From Anaerococcus tetradius ATCC 35098 (GTDB lineage Bacteria > Bacillota > Clostridia > Tissierellales > Peptoniphilaceae), in contig NZ_GG666300.1 in assembly GCF_000159095.1 (NCBI RefSeq), forward strand, positions 23,980 to 87,979: a stretch of DNA of 64,000 nt, in the 5' to 3' direction. Within the stretch, counting starts at the first letter, position 1. Each line of letters opens with the position of its first letter. Under the pieces are notes generated by a model. It did not search any database. It was not told the origin of the DNA and worked only from the letters and a program-made list of their open reading frames with translations. This document shows positions 37,434-45,199 of the stretch, one piece after another. The translations under genes were made by a program, and so were the position numbers.

Positions 37434-37919
37434 ATGGATAAATTTGTAAAACTTGCTTTCGATTCTTTGAAGCACTACCTAGATACTGGAAGCTACCTAA
37501 GTACTTATGATAAAGAATTTGAAAATAATCACAACGGAGTATTAATCGAAATTAATATAGGAGATAAGAGGGAAAGAGCTGGCTCAATATATCCAACTAG
37601 GAAAAATATCGCCCTAGATATAATCAACGAAACAGTAAATCTCGGCATCTTCAACAATGCCCTAGCCCTCAAAAAAGAAGACCTAGATGATGTTTACATC
37701 CAAGTTTTGGAAATAAACAAGGTAACACCAATTGGAAAAATCGAAGACTTCGGAGTCTATCATGGACTCTTACTAAATTACAAAAATAACCCTGTTATAG
37801 TTTATAGGAATGATTACGAAAGCGACTATCAAATGTTTGAGGATGCCAAGGATAGGGCCAACATAGATGATTTTGATGTCTATAATTTGGAGAAATTTAA
37901 GATAATCAGACATATATAG
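37434..37919 (+). CDS. AMMECR1-domain protein
   Basis: This 161-residue protein resembles the AMMECR1 domain: VLIEINIGDKRERAGSIYPTRKNIALDII, then a beta-rich half with DVYIQVLEI and GKIEDFGVYHGLLL. Function of the domain in bacteria is not established. It probably forms an operon with the peroxidase. Confidence 0.65.
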   Translation: MDKFVKLAFDSLKHYLDTGSYLSTYDKEFENNHNGVLIEINIGDKRERAGSIYPTRKNIALDIINETVNLGIFNNALALKKEDLDDVYIQVLEINKVTPIGKIEDFGVYHGLLLNYKNNPVIVYRNDYESDYQMFEDAKDRANIDDFDVYNLEKFKIIRHI

Positions 37920-37939
37920 TCAAGCCTATACAATTATAT

Positions 37940-37968
37940 TTGACAAAAAACTTTGTTAGTATTATATT
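37940..37968 (+). promoter_or_regulatory. ileS promoter
   Basis: TTGACA (37940-37945), a 17-bp spacer and TATATT (37963-37968) lie just upstream of the T-box leader. Confidence 0.7.
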
Positions 37969-37984
37969 ATATTATAAATATGAT

Positions 37985-38172
37985 GTTATGAAGAAGAGTA
38001 ACCCTTTATTAATCTAAAAGAGAGGCAGGTTAGGTGAAAGCTGCTAGAAGCTTACTGGGCGAAGATCATCTTCTAGTCTAATAAATGAATTATTAGTTTA
38101 TTACGTTACAATTGCGTTAAATTGTTTATTAAAACGGTGGACCGTCCTTTTTAAGGACGGTTTTATTTTTTG
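37985..38172 (+). promoter_or_regulatory. T-box leader of ileS
   Basis: The leader has AAGAAGAGTAA (AGTA element, about 37988), AGAGAGGCAGG with GGTGAAAG, and two overlapping-context ATC triplets (38065-38070) fitting an isoleucine specifier. The antiterminator core reads ACGGTGGACCG, and a terminator ACCGTCC/GGACGGT is followed by a T-run. The core is shorter than the metN T-box (GGTGGTAACGCG). Confidence 0.85.
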
Positions 38173-38198
38173 AAAATTTACAAAAAAAGGAGTTAGTA

Positions 38199-41100
38199 AT
38201 GTCAGAATTCAAATCTTTAGACAGTAAAAATGTAAGAGAAAGGGAAGCGGTATTAGAAAAATATTGGCAAGATATCGACCTCTTAGACGAAACCTTCAAA
38301 ACAAGAGAAGATGCCGAGGAATATATAATCTTTGATGGCCCACCAACAGCCAATGGTAAGCCAGGAATCCATCACGTTATAGCCCGTACCTTAAAGGATA
38401 TGACAAGTAGATACAAAAACATGAAAGGCTACAAAGTTTTAAAAAAGGCAGGTTGGGATACCCATGGTCTTCCAGTAGAAATTGAAGTCGAAAAATCCTT
38501 GGGCTTTCATGACAAAAACGACATAGAAACCTATGGTATAGAGAAATTTAATAAGCTTTGCAAGGAATCTGTTTGGAAATATTCAGACCTTTGGAGAGAA
38601 ATGTCAGATAGAATGGCCTATCTCTACAATATGGACGAGCCATATGTAACAATGGATAACAACTACATCGAAACAGAATGGTATCTTCTAGATCAAGCCT
38701 TCAAAAAAGGTTACATCTACGAGGGAGCAAAGGTTATGCCATATTGCCCTCGTTGTGGTACAGGTCTTGCAAGCCATGAGGTTGCCCAAGGCTATCAAAT
38801 GGATAAGACTATAACCCTTACAGTTAAATTCAAGAAAAAAGATACAAAAAACGAATACTTCCTAGCTTGGACAACAACCCCATGGACCCTTCCATCAAAC
38901 GTAGCCCTATCCGTTCATCCAGAATTAACCTATGCCAAAGTTTTCGTAAAAGAAGATGACGCATATTACTATTGTGCCAAATCTCTTGTAGAAAAACTTA
39001 TGGGAGAAAGGGAATATGAAATCGTAGATGAATTTCCTGGAAAAGATATGGAATATTGGCAATATGACCAACTTATGCCTTATGTAAAAGTTGGTGAAGA
39101 TAGGGCCTTCATAGTAACCCTTGCCGATTATGTATCAGCAGAAGATGGTACAGGAATAGTTCACTCAGCACCAGCCTTTGGTGAGGACGACTATCAAATA
39201 GGAAGAAAATATAATCTTGCCTTCGTTCAACCAGTTGACCTAGAAGGAAACTTTACAGAAACTCCTTGGAAGGGCGAATTTATCTTCGATACCAACGAGA
39301 AAATCTGGAGACACCTCCAAGAAGAAGGAAAAGTTTTTGCTAAAGAAACTATAGAGCACAACTACCCACACTGCTGGAGATGTCATACCCCACTTGTATA
39401 TTACGCAAAACCATCTTGGTATATAGAAATGAGCAAATTCTCAGATGCTATGGTTAAAAACAACAACGAAGTTAATTGGTTCCCACAAACCATAGGCGAT
39501 AAGAGATTCGGCAACTGGCTAGAAAATGTCAAGGACTGGGCTATATCAAGATCAAGATATTGGGGGACTCCATTAAATATTTGGAAATGTGATGATTGTG
39601 GCCACACCGATACAGTTGCTTCAAGAGCTGAGCTTAAAGAGCGTGCGATCGAGGACATATCAGAAGACATAGAACTTCACAGACCATATGTTGACAATGT
39701 AAGTATTAAGTGCGATAAGTGCGGAGGAGTAATGCACAGGGTGCCAGATGTAATAGACGTTTGGTTTGACTCAGGAGCTATGCCATTTGCCCAAATCCAC
39801 TATCCATTCGACAAGAGCCAAAAACTTGACAACTACTTCCCAGCAGATTTCATATCTGAAGGAATTGACCAAACAAGGGGATGGTTCTATTCCTTAATGG
39901 CAATATCAACCATCACCCTAGGAAAAGCACCTTACAAAAACGTCCTAGTTAATGACCTTGTAGTCGATAAAAATGGTCAAAAAATGAGTAAATCAAGGGG
40001 CAACACCCTAGACCCATTTGCCCTCTTTGACAAATATGGAGCAGATGCCGTAAGATTCTACTCCCTCTACGTTTCTCCACCATGGATGCAAACAAAATTT
40101 GACGAAAAGGGTCTAGTCGAAGTTAAAAACAACTTCTTTAGAACCTTCGAAAATGTCTACAACTTCTTCGCTCTTTATGCCAACACCGATAAGCTAAGCG
40201 CAGAAGAAATTGCAAAATTTGAAGATGGTCAACTAGAAAAAATAGACAAGTGGCTCTACTCTAAGCTAAATTCCCTAATCAAAAACTACACCGAAGCCAT
40301 GGAAGTCTTTGATTACAACAAAGTCGTTCACATGATATCAGACTTTGTAGTAGAAGACTTATCTAACTGGTATATCAGAAGAAATAGGAAGAGATTCTGG
40401 TCAAAAGACCTAACAGCTAGCAAAAAAGCCGTATATAAGACCACCTTTGACGCCCTACTAACCATATCCAAGCTAATAGCTCCAGTAACACCATTTATAG
40501 CCGAAGAAGTCTATAGGTCACTTACAGGAGAAAAAACAGTTCACACAAGCCTCCTTCCAGAAGCAAATGAGAGCTTGATAGACACACAAATCGAATCTAG
40601 CATGGACCTTGTAAGAAAAATAGTAAACCTAGGACGTGCTTCAAGAGAAAAAGAATCAATCAAGGTTCGTCAACCTCTATCAAAAATCATAGTAGATGGA
40701 GCCTACAAAGATAAAATCGCAGAGCTTACAGGCTTAATCAAAGAAGAGCTAAACATCAAAGAAGTCGACTTCGAAAATGACCTATCAGATTTTATGGACT
40801 ACTTCCTAAAACCAGACTTTAGAGTAGTAGGAAAAATCTTCCAATCCAAGGTTAACGACTTTGCCAAATTCCTAGCAAGTGTAGATGCCAAAGAATTTAT
40901 AGAAGCTGTAGAAAAAGCTCCACAAGAAATCACCCTAGCAGATACAAAATATGAGGTAAGCAAAGACTATCTCGACATAAGAATCACCGCCAAAGAAGGC
41001 TTCGATGTAGAAATGGACGGCAATGTCTTTGTAATCCTAGATACAGAAATAACTAAAGACCTCCTAGACGAAGGCTACGCAAGAGAATTTACTTCAAAAG

Positions 41101-41312
41101 TTCAAAACATGAGAAAAGATAGTGGCTTTGAAGTAACAGATAGAATAAACATCTACTACCAAGCAGATGATGAACTAGAAGCCTCTCTAGAAAAATTCAA
41201 AGAAGAAATCAAAAAAGAAACCCTAGCAGATAAATTCGAAAGAAAAGATCTTGCTAGTGAACAATTAGAACTAAATGACAAAAAAGTAAAAATAGAACTA
41301 GAAAGAAAGTAA
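38199..41312 (+). CDS. ileS: Isoleucyl-tRNA synthetase
   Basis: This 1037-residue class I synthetase has the HIGH-type motif PGIHHVIAR (about 54-62), the KMSKS motif (VDKNGQKMSKSRGN), an editing domain with WTTTPWTLPSN, and an anticodon-binding domain. The length matches the eukaryotic-like/type 2 IleRS, which lacks the C-terminal zinc finger of type 1. Type 2 enzymes are often mupirocin-insensitive; that is family knowledge, not shown here. Confidence 0.96.
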   Translation: MSEFKSLDSKNVREREAVLEKYWQDIDLLDETFKTREDAEEYIIFDGPPTANGKPGIHHVIARTLKDMTSRYKNMKGYKVLKKAGWDTHGLPVEIEVEKSLGFHDKNDIETYGIEKFNKLCKESVWKYSDLWREMSDRMAYLYNMDEPYVTMDNNYIETEWYLLDQAFKKGYIYEGAKVMPYCPRCGTGLASHEVAQGYQMDKTITLTVKFKKKDTKNEYFLAWTTTPWTLPSNVALSVHPELTYAKVFVKEDDAYYYCAKSLVEKLMGEREYEIVDEFPGKDMEYWQYDQLMPYVKVGEDRAFIVTLADYVSAEDGTGIVHSAPAFGEDDYQIGRKYNLAFVQPVDLEGNFTETPWKGEFIFDTNEKIWRHLQEEGKVFAKETIEHNYPHCWRCHTPLVYYAKPSWYIEMSKFSDAMVKNNNEVNWFPQTIGDKRFGNWLENVKDWAISRSRYWGTPLNIWKCDDCGHTDTVASRAELKERAIEDISEDIELHRPYVDNVSIKCDKCGGVMHRVPDVIDVWFDSGAMPFAQIHYPFDKSQKLDNYFPADFISEGIDQTRGWFYSLMAISTITLGKAPYKNVLVNDLVVDKNGQKMSKSRGNTLDPFALFDKYGADAVRFYSLYVSPPWMQTKFDEKGLVEVKNNFFRTFENVYNFFALYANTDKLSAEEIAKFEDGQLEKIDKWLYSKLNSLIKNYTEAMEVFDYNKVVHMISDFVVEDLSNWYIRRNRKRFWSKDLTASKKAVYKTTFDALLTISKLIAPVTPFIAEEVYRSLTGEKTVHTSLLPEANESLIDTQIESSMDLVRKIVNLGRASREKESIKVRQPLSKIIVDGAYKDKIAELTGLIKEELNIKEVDFENDLSDFMDYFLKPDFRVVGKIFQSKVNDFAKFLASVDAKEFIEAVEKAPQEITLADTKYEVSKDYLDIRITAKEGFDVEMDGNVFVILDTEITKDLLDEGYAREFTSKVQNMRKDSGFEVTDRINIYYQADDELEASLEKFKEEIKKETLADKFERKDLASEQLELNDKKVKIELERK

Positions 41313-41326
41313 GAATAAAAACAAAG

Positions 41327-41354
41327 GGAAGCGAGGAAACTTGCTTCTTTTTTT
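41327..41354 (+). terminator. ileS terminator
   Basis: GAAGC (41328-41332) pairs with GCTTC (41343-41347), extended through AG/CT, followed by seven Ts. Confidence 0.75.
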
Positions 41355-41369
41355 ATGGCTTGGAAAAAA

Positions 41370-41562
41370 ATGAAACTCAAACTTATGAATATGGTAAAAA
41401 TTCACGATAAAAAAAGTTTTAGTTTTAGATAAAAAGAAAAAAATGGACAAGATGAGCGAATCCATGCCAGAGATTTTAAAAATTCATGATGAAAAATATA
41501 GGGAAATTTATTGGAATATAGACAAAAATAAAAGAAATTTATTGATTTATAAATTTTCTTGA
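41370..41562 (+). pseudogene. NUDIX hydrolase remnant (internally deleted, frameshifted)
   Basis: The stretch reads MKLKLMNMVKIHDKK, then after a +1 shift in a run of seven As VLVLDKKKKMDKMSES, then MPEILKIHDEKYREIYW and a stop. Both ends match the intact NUDIX protein at 59948: MNIKLMNMV and VLVLDK at the start, MDGLSESMDKIFKIYDGKCREITW at the end. The central NUDIX box (about 85 codons) is missing. It is a decayed paralogue just outside the cut island. Confidence 0.75.
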
Positions 41563-41600
41563 GTAAAAATATCTAAAAAAAATTAGGAATGATACAAAAA

Positions 41601-41620
41601 CTTTTACGCTTAGGTAAAAG
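41601..41620. promoter_or_regulatory. Upstream palindrome resembling the cut operator
   Basis: CTTTTAC (41601-41607) and GTAAAAG (41614-41620) form a perfect inverted repeat around GCTTAG. It repeats the sequence of the operator in the cut promoter 110 bp downstream, so it is probably a second MerR-regulator site. Confidence 0.5.
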
Positions 41621-41707
41621 CTAGACGAAAAAATAGTTAGCTCAATGACAAAATAATATCAATTAAAACCTGATATTTCAATTAGGAAATTTATTTTAAG
41701 AAAAAAG

Positions 41708-41738
41708 TTGACTTTTACGTTAGGTAAATTGTTAATAT
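41708..41738 (+). promoter_or_regulatory. MerR-type promoter of the cut operon
   Basis: TTGACT (41708-41713) and TAATAT (41733-41738) are separated by 19 bp. The over-long spacer contains the dyad TTTAC-GTTAG-GTAAA. This geometry is the hallmark of promoters activated by DNA distortion by MerR-family proteins. A MerR regulator is encoded in the same operon at 57115. Confidence 0.8.
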
Positions 41739-41788
41739 TTAATCAAGGAAAACATTTGTATGTTTTCAAATAAGAAAAAGGAGACAAA

Positions 41789-42883
41789 GTGGTGGAAAAA
41801 ACAAAAGATTATTCGGCTGCTGTTAGTAAAGCAGAATCCACTAAAAAAGAACTTGATAAAAAGTATTTTAATAGGGGATTGAATATCGGAATTCAATCTG
41901 GTATTTACTATGGACTTTATACAGCATTAGTAACTACAGCCACAGTATATGGAATATGGAAGTTTTGGTATTCTGGAAAAGCAGGACTTTCCTATATTAC
42001 ATTATCTTTTATTCTTGGAACTCTTGCGACAGGAATAAACGATTTAACATCAGCAATCTGGGCTTTAGCAAATTCAATTTTTAAAGGAAAATTTGGAGAT
42101 TTTATAAAAACTTTAAAAACAAAGCCTGGAATGATAATGGTGTTTGCAGCTATAGTCGGAGGACCTATAGCAGGAGTTACATATATTCTTGCTGTTCAAA
42201 TGGGAGGACCAGTTGTTATACCTATAGCAGGTCTTAATGTTGCTATCGGAGCAATTCTTGGAAGAGTAATTCTGAAACAAGAATTATCAGCAAGAACAAT
42301 TTTAGGAATTGTTATTTGCCTAGCATCATCTCTATTAATAGGTGCAACAAGCCTTACTGGAGAAGTTAAAGATGGAATGATTTTAGGAATAATTCTTGCA
42401 ATAATTGCAGCTTTTGGCTGGGGACTTGAAGGAGTAATAGCAGGATTTGGTACATCAATGATTGATTCTGAAATAGGAATTGCAATTAGACAAACAACAT
42501 CTTCATTAGCGAACCTATTTATAGTCTTGCCAATTTTTGGATTAATCGAAGGAAGTGGAATCCATCTTATATCAAGTCTTTTCATAAAAGCTTTCACTGA
42601 TCCAACTATTTTGATCTTATTTGCCAGTGGATTTTTTACTTTTATATCATTTGCTTTTTGGTATAAAGGAACTTCAATGTGTGGAGCAGCCTTGGGTATG
42701 GCATGTAATGGTACATACACTTTCTGGGGACCTTTTTTCTGTTGGATTATACTTGGAATAATTTTAAAAAATCCAGGTTATGAAATAGCACCAATAGCAT
42801 GGTTCGGCTCACTTCTTATGGCATTAGGAATATTCATAATGAGTGTAAATCCGCTTGATTATTTAAAAAGAGGTAACAGATAA
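41789..42883 (+). CDS. DMT/EamA-type transporter (probable choline uptake)
   Basis: This 364-residue protein has ten predicted helices in two related halves and glycine-rich GGPIAGVTYILAVQMGGPVVIPIAG (about 118-142), like the drug/metabolite and GRP sugar transporter families. An unusually polar N-terminus of about 45 residues precedes the first helix. The start is GTG (41789, or 41792) after AAAGGAG. It is the first gene of the choline operon, so a choline or related amine substrate is inferred; the family does not prove it. Confidence 0.78.
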   Translation: MVEKTKDYSAAVSKAESTKKELDKKYFNRGLNIGIQSGIYYGLYTALVTTATVYGIWKFWYSGKAGLSYITLSFILGTLATGINDLTSAIWALANSIFKGKFGDFIKTLKTKPGMIMVFAAIVGGPIAGVTYILAVQMGGPVVIPIAGLNVAIGAILGRVILKQELSARTILGIVICLASSLLIGATSLTGEVKDGMILGIILAIIAAFGWGLEGVIAGFGTSMIDSEIGIAIRQTTSSLANLFIVLPIFGLIEGSGIHLISSLFIKAFTDPTILILFASGFFTFISFAFWYKGTSMCGAALGMACNGTYTFWGPFFCWIILGIILKNPGYEIAPIAWFGSLLMALGIFIMSVNPLDYLKRGNR

Positions 42884-43146
42884 TGAGAAGACCATTAAAC
42901 TATGAAATATTAAAACATTTTACTAAGGTTGATAAGGCATCTGCAAACGATGTTTATCAAGCTTTAGAAAATGAATTTAAAGATCACAAAGCTTTTACTA
43001 AGGCAAACATAATGGAAAGTCTAATGACAGCAAAAGAAAATGGCCTAGTAGATGAAGATTCATATACGCTAATAAATGACGAACTAGTCGTATATTATAA
43101 AGCAAGCGAAGAACAAAAACAAACTATAAATTCGTATATTAAGTAG
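42883..43146 (+). CDS. Small winged-helix-like protein of unknown function
   Basis: This 87-residue soluble protein opens with LNYEILKHFTKVDKASANDVY, a helix pattern like a winged helix, followed by a Lys/Glu-rich helix and a short hairpin (SYTLINDELVVYY). It overlaps the transporter stop by one base. I recognise no family. A role as a local DNA-binding regulator is speculative. Confidence 0.55.
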   Translation: MRRPLNYEILKHFTKVDKASANDVYQALENEFKDHKAFTKANIMESLMTAKENGLVDEDSYTLINDELVVYYKASEEQKQTINSYIK

Positions 43147-43154
43147 GTGAAAAT

Positions 43155-43448
43155 ATGCAGTACGAATCACAAGCAATAGGTCTTATAGAAACTTTGGGTA
43201 TGTTGCCAGCTATAAAGGCATTAGATGCTATGCTAAAAGCAGCAGATGTAAAACTTGTATCCTATGAAAACGTAGGATCAACTCTAGTTACCGTAATAGT
43301 AAGAGGAGATGTTTCATCATGTATGAGTGCAGTAAAAGCTGGAGTAGCTGAAGGCGAAAAAATTGGAAAAATAACAGCTCATAATGTTATGAAACGACCA
43401 GTAACAAATGTAAGCAAGGTAATATCAGTTCATAAAGTTGAAGATTAG
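43155..43448 (+). CDS. BMC-domain hexameric shell protein
   Basis: This 97-residue protein covers a single BMC domain. AIGLIETLGMLPAIKALDAMLKAADV is the canonical opening, ENVGSTLVTVIVRGDVSSC includes the pore-loop region, and the helix AVKAGVAEGEKIG follows. It forms hexagonal tiles of the shell. Unlike the pair at 52541 and 54487, it has a diverged pore and C-terminus. Confidence 0.92.
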   Translation: MQYESQAIGLIETLGMLPAIKALDAMLKAADVKLVSYENVGSTLVTVIVRGDVSSCMSAVKAGVAEGEKIGKITAHNVMKRPVTNVSKVISVHKVED

Positions 43449-43456
43449 GAGAAAAG

Positions 43457-43747
43457 ATGCAAGCATTAGGAGGCATAGAAACTTTCGGTTTAGTATATGT
43501 GCTAGAAGCTGCAGATGCAATGGAAAAAGCAGGTAGTGTAGAAATTATTGGTTACGAAAACGTAGCTAGTGGATATATTTCAATACTTGTAAAAGGAGAT
43601 GTGTCAGCAGTTGAATCAGCAGTACAAGCAGGAGTTAAGGCAGTAGAAGCTATGGGAGCAGAAGTTTACTCGTCATTAGTAATACCAAGCCCACATCCAG
43701 AATTAGAAAAAGTAACCGAAATTTATAATTTAGATAATTTGATTTAA
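43457..43747 (+). CDS. BMC-domain hexameric shell protein
   Basis: This 96-residue single BMC domain reads ALGGIETFGLVYVLEAADAMEKAGSV, with pore region ENVASGYISILVKGDVSAV and a C-terminal PSPHPELEKV strand. AGGAG-like spacing precedes the ATG. It lies 8 bases after the previous shell gene, so the two may form mixed facets. Confidence 0.92.
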   Translation: MQALGGIETFGLVYVLEAADAMEKAGSVEIIGYENVASGYISILVKGDVSAVESAVQAGVKAVEAMGAEVYSSLVIPSPHPELEKVTEIYNLDNLI

Positions 43748-43757
43748 GGGGTGGACT

Positions 43758-45191
43758 ATGAAAGTAATAGATACAGATCTTCTTTCGATTCAACAAGCAA
43801 GAATTTTATTAGAACAGGCAGAAAATTCTAGGGAAATTCTTCTTGGCATTGACAAAGGAACAAGAAATGAACTATTAAAAAAAATAAAACAATATTACAA
43901 AACTAACATAGACCAACTTGCAAAAATGTCTTTTGAAGAAACATCATATGGAAAATATGAGGATGAGATAAAACTTGGAAATTATTATTTAGATAATTTA
44001 GATGATGAACTAAATGCCTATCCTCAAATATTCGACATAGTAAATGGAAAAAATTCAAAACAAGTGGCTCTTTCAAAAGGTGTTAGTCTTGTATTCATAG
44101 CCCCATACCTATCAACACTTACTAGTTTTCAAGCCATATATTTTGCGATAAGAGCTTTAAACCCTCTTATTGTAGTAAGTGATTTACGATGTGAAAAGAC
44201 TGTAACAAAAATGGTTGAAGATATAAAAAAAATCCTAAAAGAAAATTTTTATCCAAGAGGTTTTTTAGATATTTTAACCTATAACTCGGACTTAGGAGAA
44301 AAAACTTTATATGAAAGTGAAAAAGTTTCATTCATATTAGAAAATCTTCTAAGCGAAAACAAAAGAAAAATACAAAACGATAAGGCTCAAATTTTTAAAG
44401 CGGAAATAGGAAATAACATAGTATTTATCGACAAAGATTGTGATATAGATAAGGCAAGTCGTGAAGTTATAAATTCAAAAACATTTAATAACGGCCTTTT
44501 GCCAGGAGTAGAGCAATCAATAGTAGTAGAAGAAAATGCTTATGAAAAGGTTGTAGAAAAATTCAAAGAATATGGAGCGTATTTTCTAAGTAAGGACGAA
44601 CATATAAAACTTGAAAAAATATTATATGATCAAGACCATAATTGCAGAAAGGAACTTATAGGAAGAAGCGCAAGGCAAATCGCCGAAATTGCAGGAATAA
44701 AAGTTGATTCAGATACAAAAATTTTAGTTGTTACAAAACCATACGTATCAGAAAAAAGCCCTTATTCAAAAGAAAAATATAATCCTATACTTTCCCTATA
44801 TATAGAAAATGATTGGTTAAATGCTTGCGAAAAATGCGTTGAATTAATTTTAAACGACAAAAAAGGTCAAAGCCTTTCAATATATTCCAACGATGCATAT
44901 GTGATAGAACAATTCATAGAAAAAAAACCTGTAGCAAGAGTTTTAGTAAACTCTCCAACTGGTTTAGGCTCAGTAGGAATAGGAACAAACCTTCCCATAA
45001 GTTTTAGCTTATCAACAAAAAAAATAGAAGGATGCGAACAAACATCACTAACACCAAATCATTTTATGAAATTTAGAGAAATAGGTATATGTGATCAAAA
45101 AGATATAAGCTCCTTTTTAAGCGAAAAAACTGTCAAAAAAGATAGAGATTTATTTGAAAAAATACTAAATTCATTAGAAAAAAATTATTAG
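43758..45191 (+). CDS. Aldehyde dehydrogenase homologue lacking the catalytic cysteine
   Basis: This 477-residue protein is homologous end to end with the aldehyde dehydrogenase at 52854. The catalytic block KTFDNGTIC there is KTFNNGLLP here, with proline (Pro249) in place of the nucleophilic cysteine (Cys251 in the active one). The conserved STN asparagine is also changed (YLST), and the glycine-rich cofactor segment is lost. The C-terminus [15 protein letters not shown] could be an encapsulation helix. It sits directly before cutC, where cutB is found in other clusters. It should be inactive as a dehydrogenase; a scaffolding role is inference. Confidence 0.8.
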   Translation: MKVIDTDLLSIQQARILLEQAENSREILLGIDKGTRNELLKKIKQYYKTNIDQLAKMSFEETSYGKYEDEIKLGNYYLDNLDDELNAYPQIFDIVNGKNSKQVALSKGVSLVFIAPYLSTLTSFQAIYFAIRALNPLIVVSDLRCEKTVTKMVEDIKKILKENFYPRGFLDILTYNSDLGEKTLYESEKVSFILENLLSENKRKIQNDKAQIFKAEIGNNIVFIDKDCDIDKASREVINSKTFNNGLLPGVEQSIVVEENAYEKVVEKFKEYGAYFLSKDEHIKLEKILYDQDHNCRKELIGRSARQIAEIAGIKVDSDTKILVVTKPYVSEKSPYSKEKYNPILSLYIENDWLNACEKCVELILNDKKGQSLSIYSNDAYVIEQFIEKKPVARVLVNSPTGLGSVGIGTNLPISFSLSTKKIEGCEQTSLTPNHFMKFREIGICDQKDISSFLSEKTVKKDRDLFEKILNSLEKNY

Positions 45192-45199
45192 GAGGAGAA

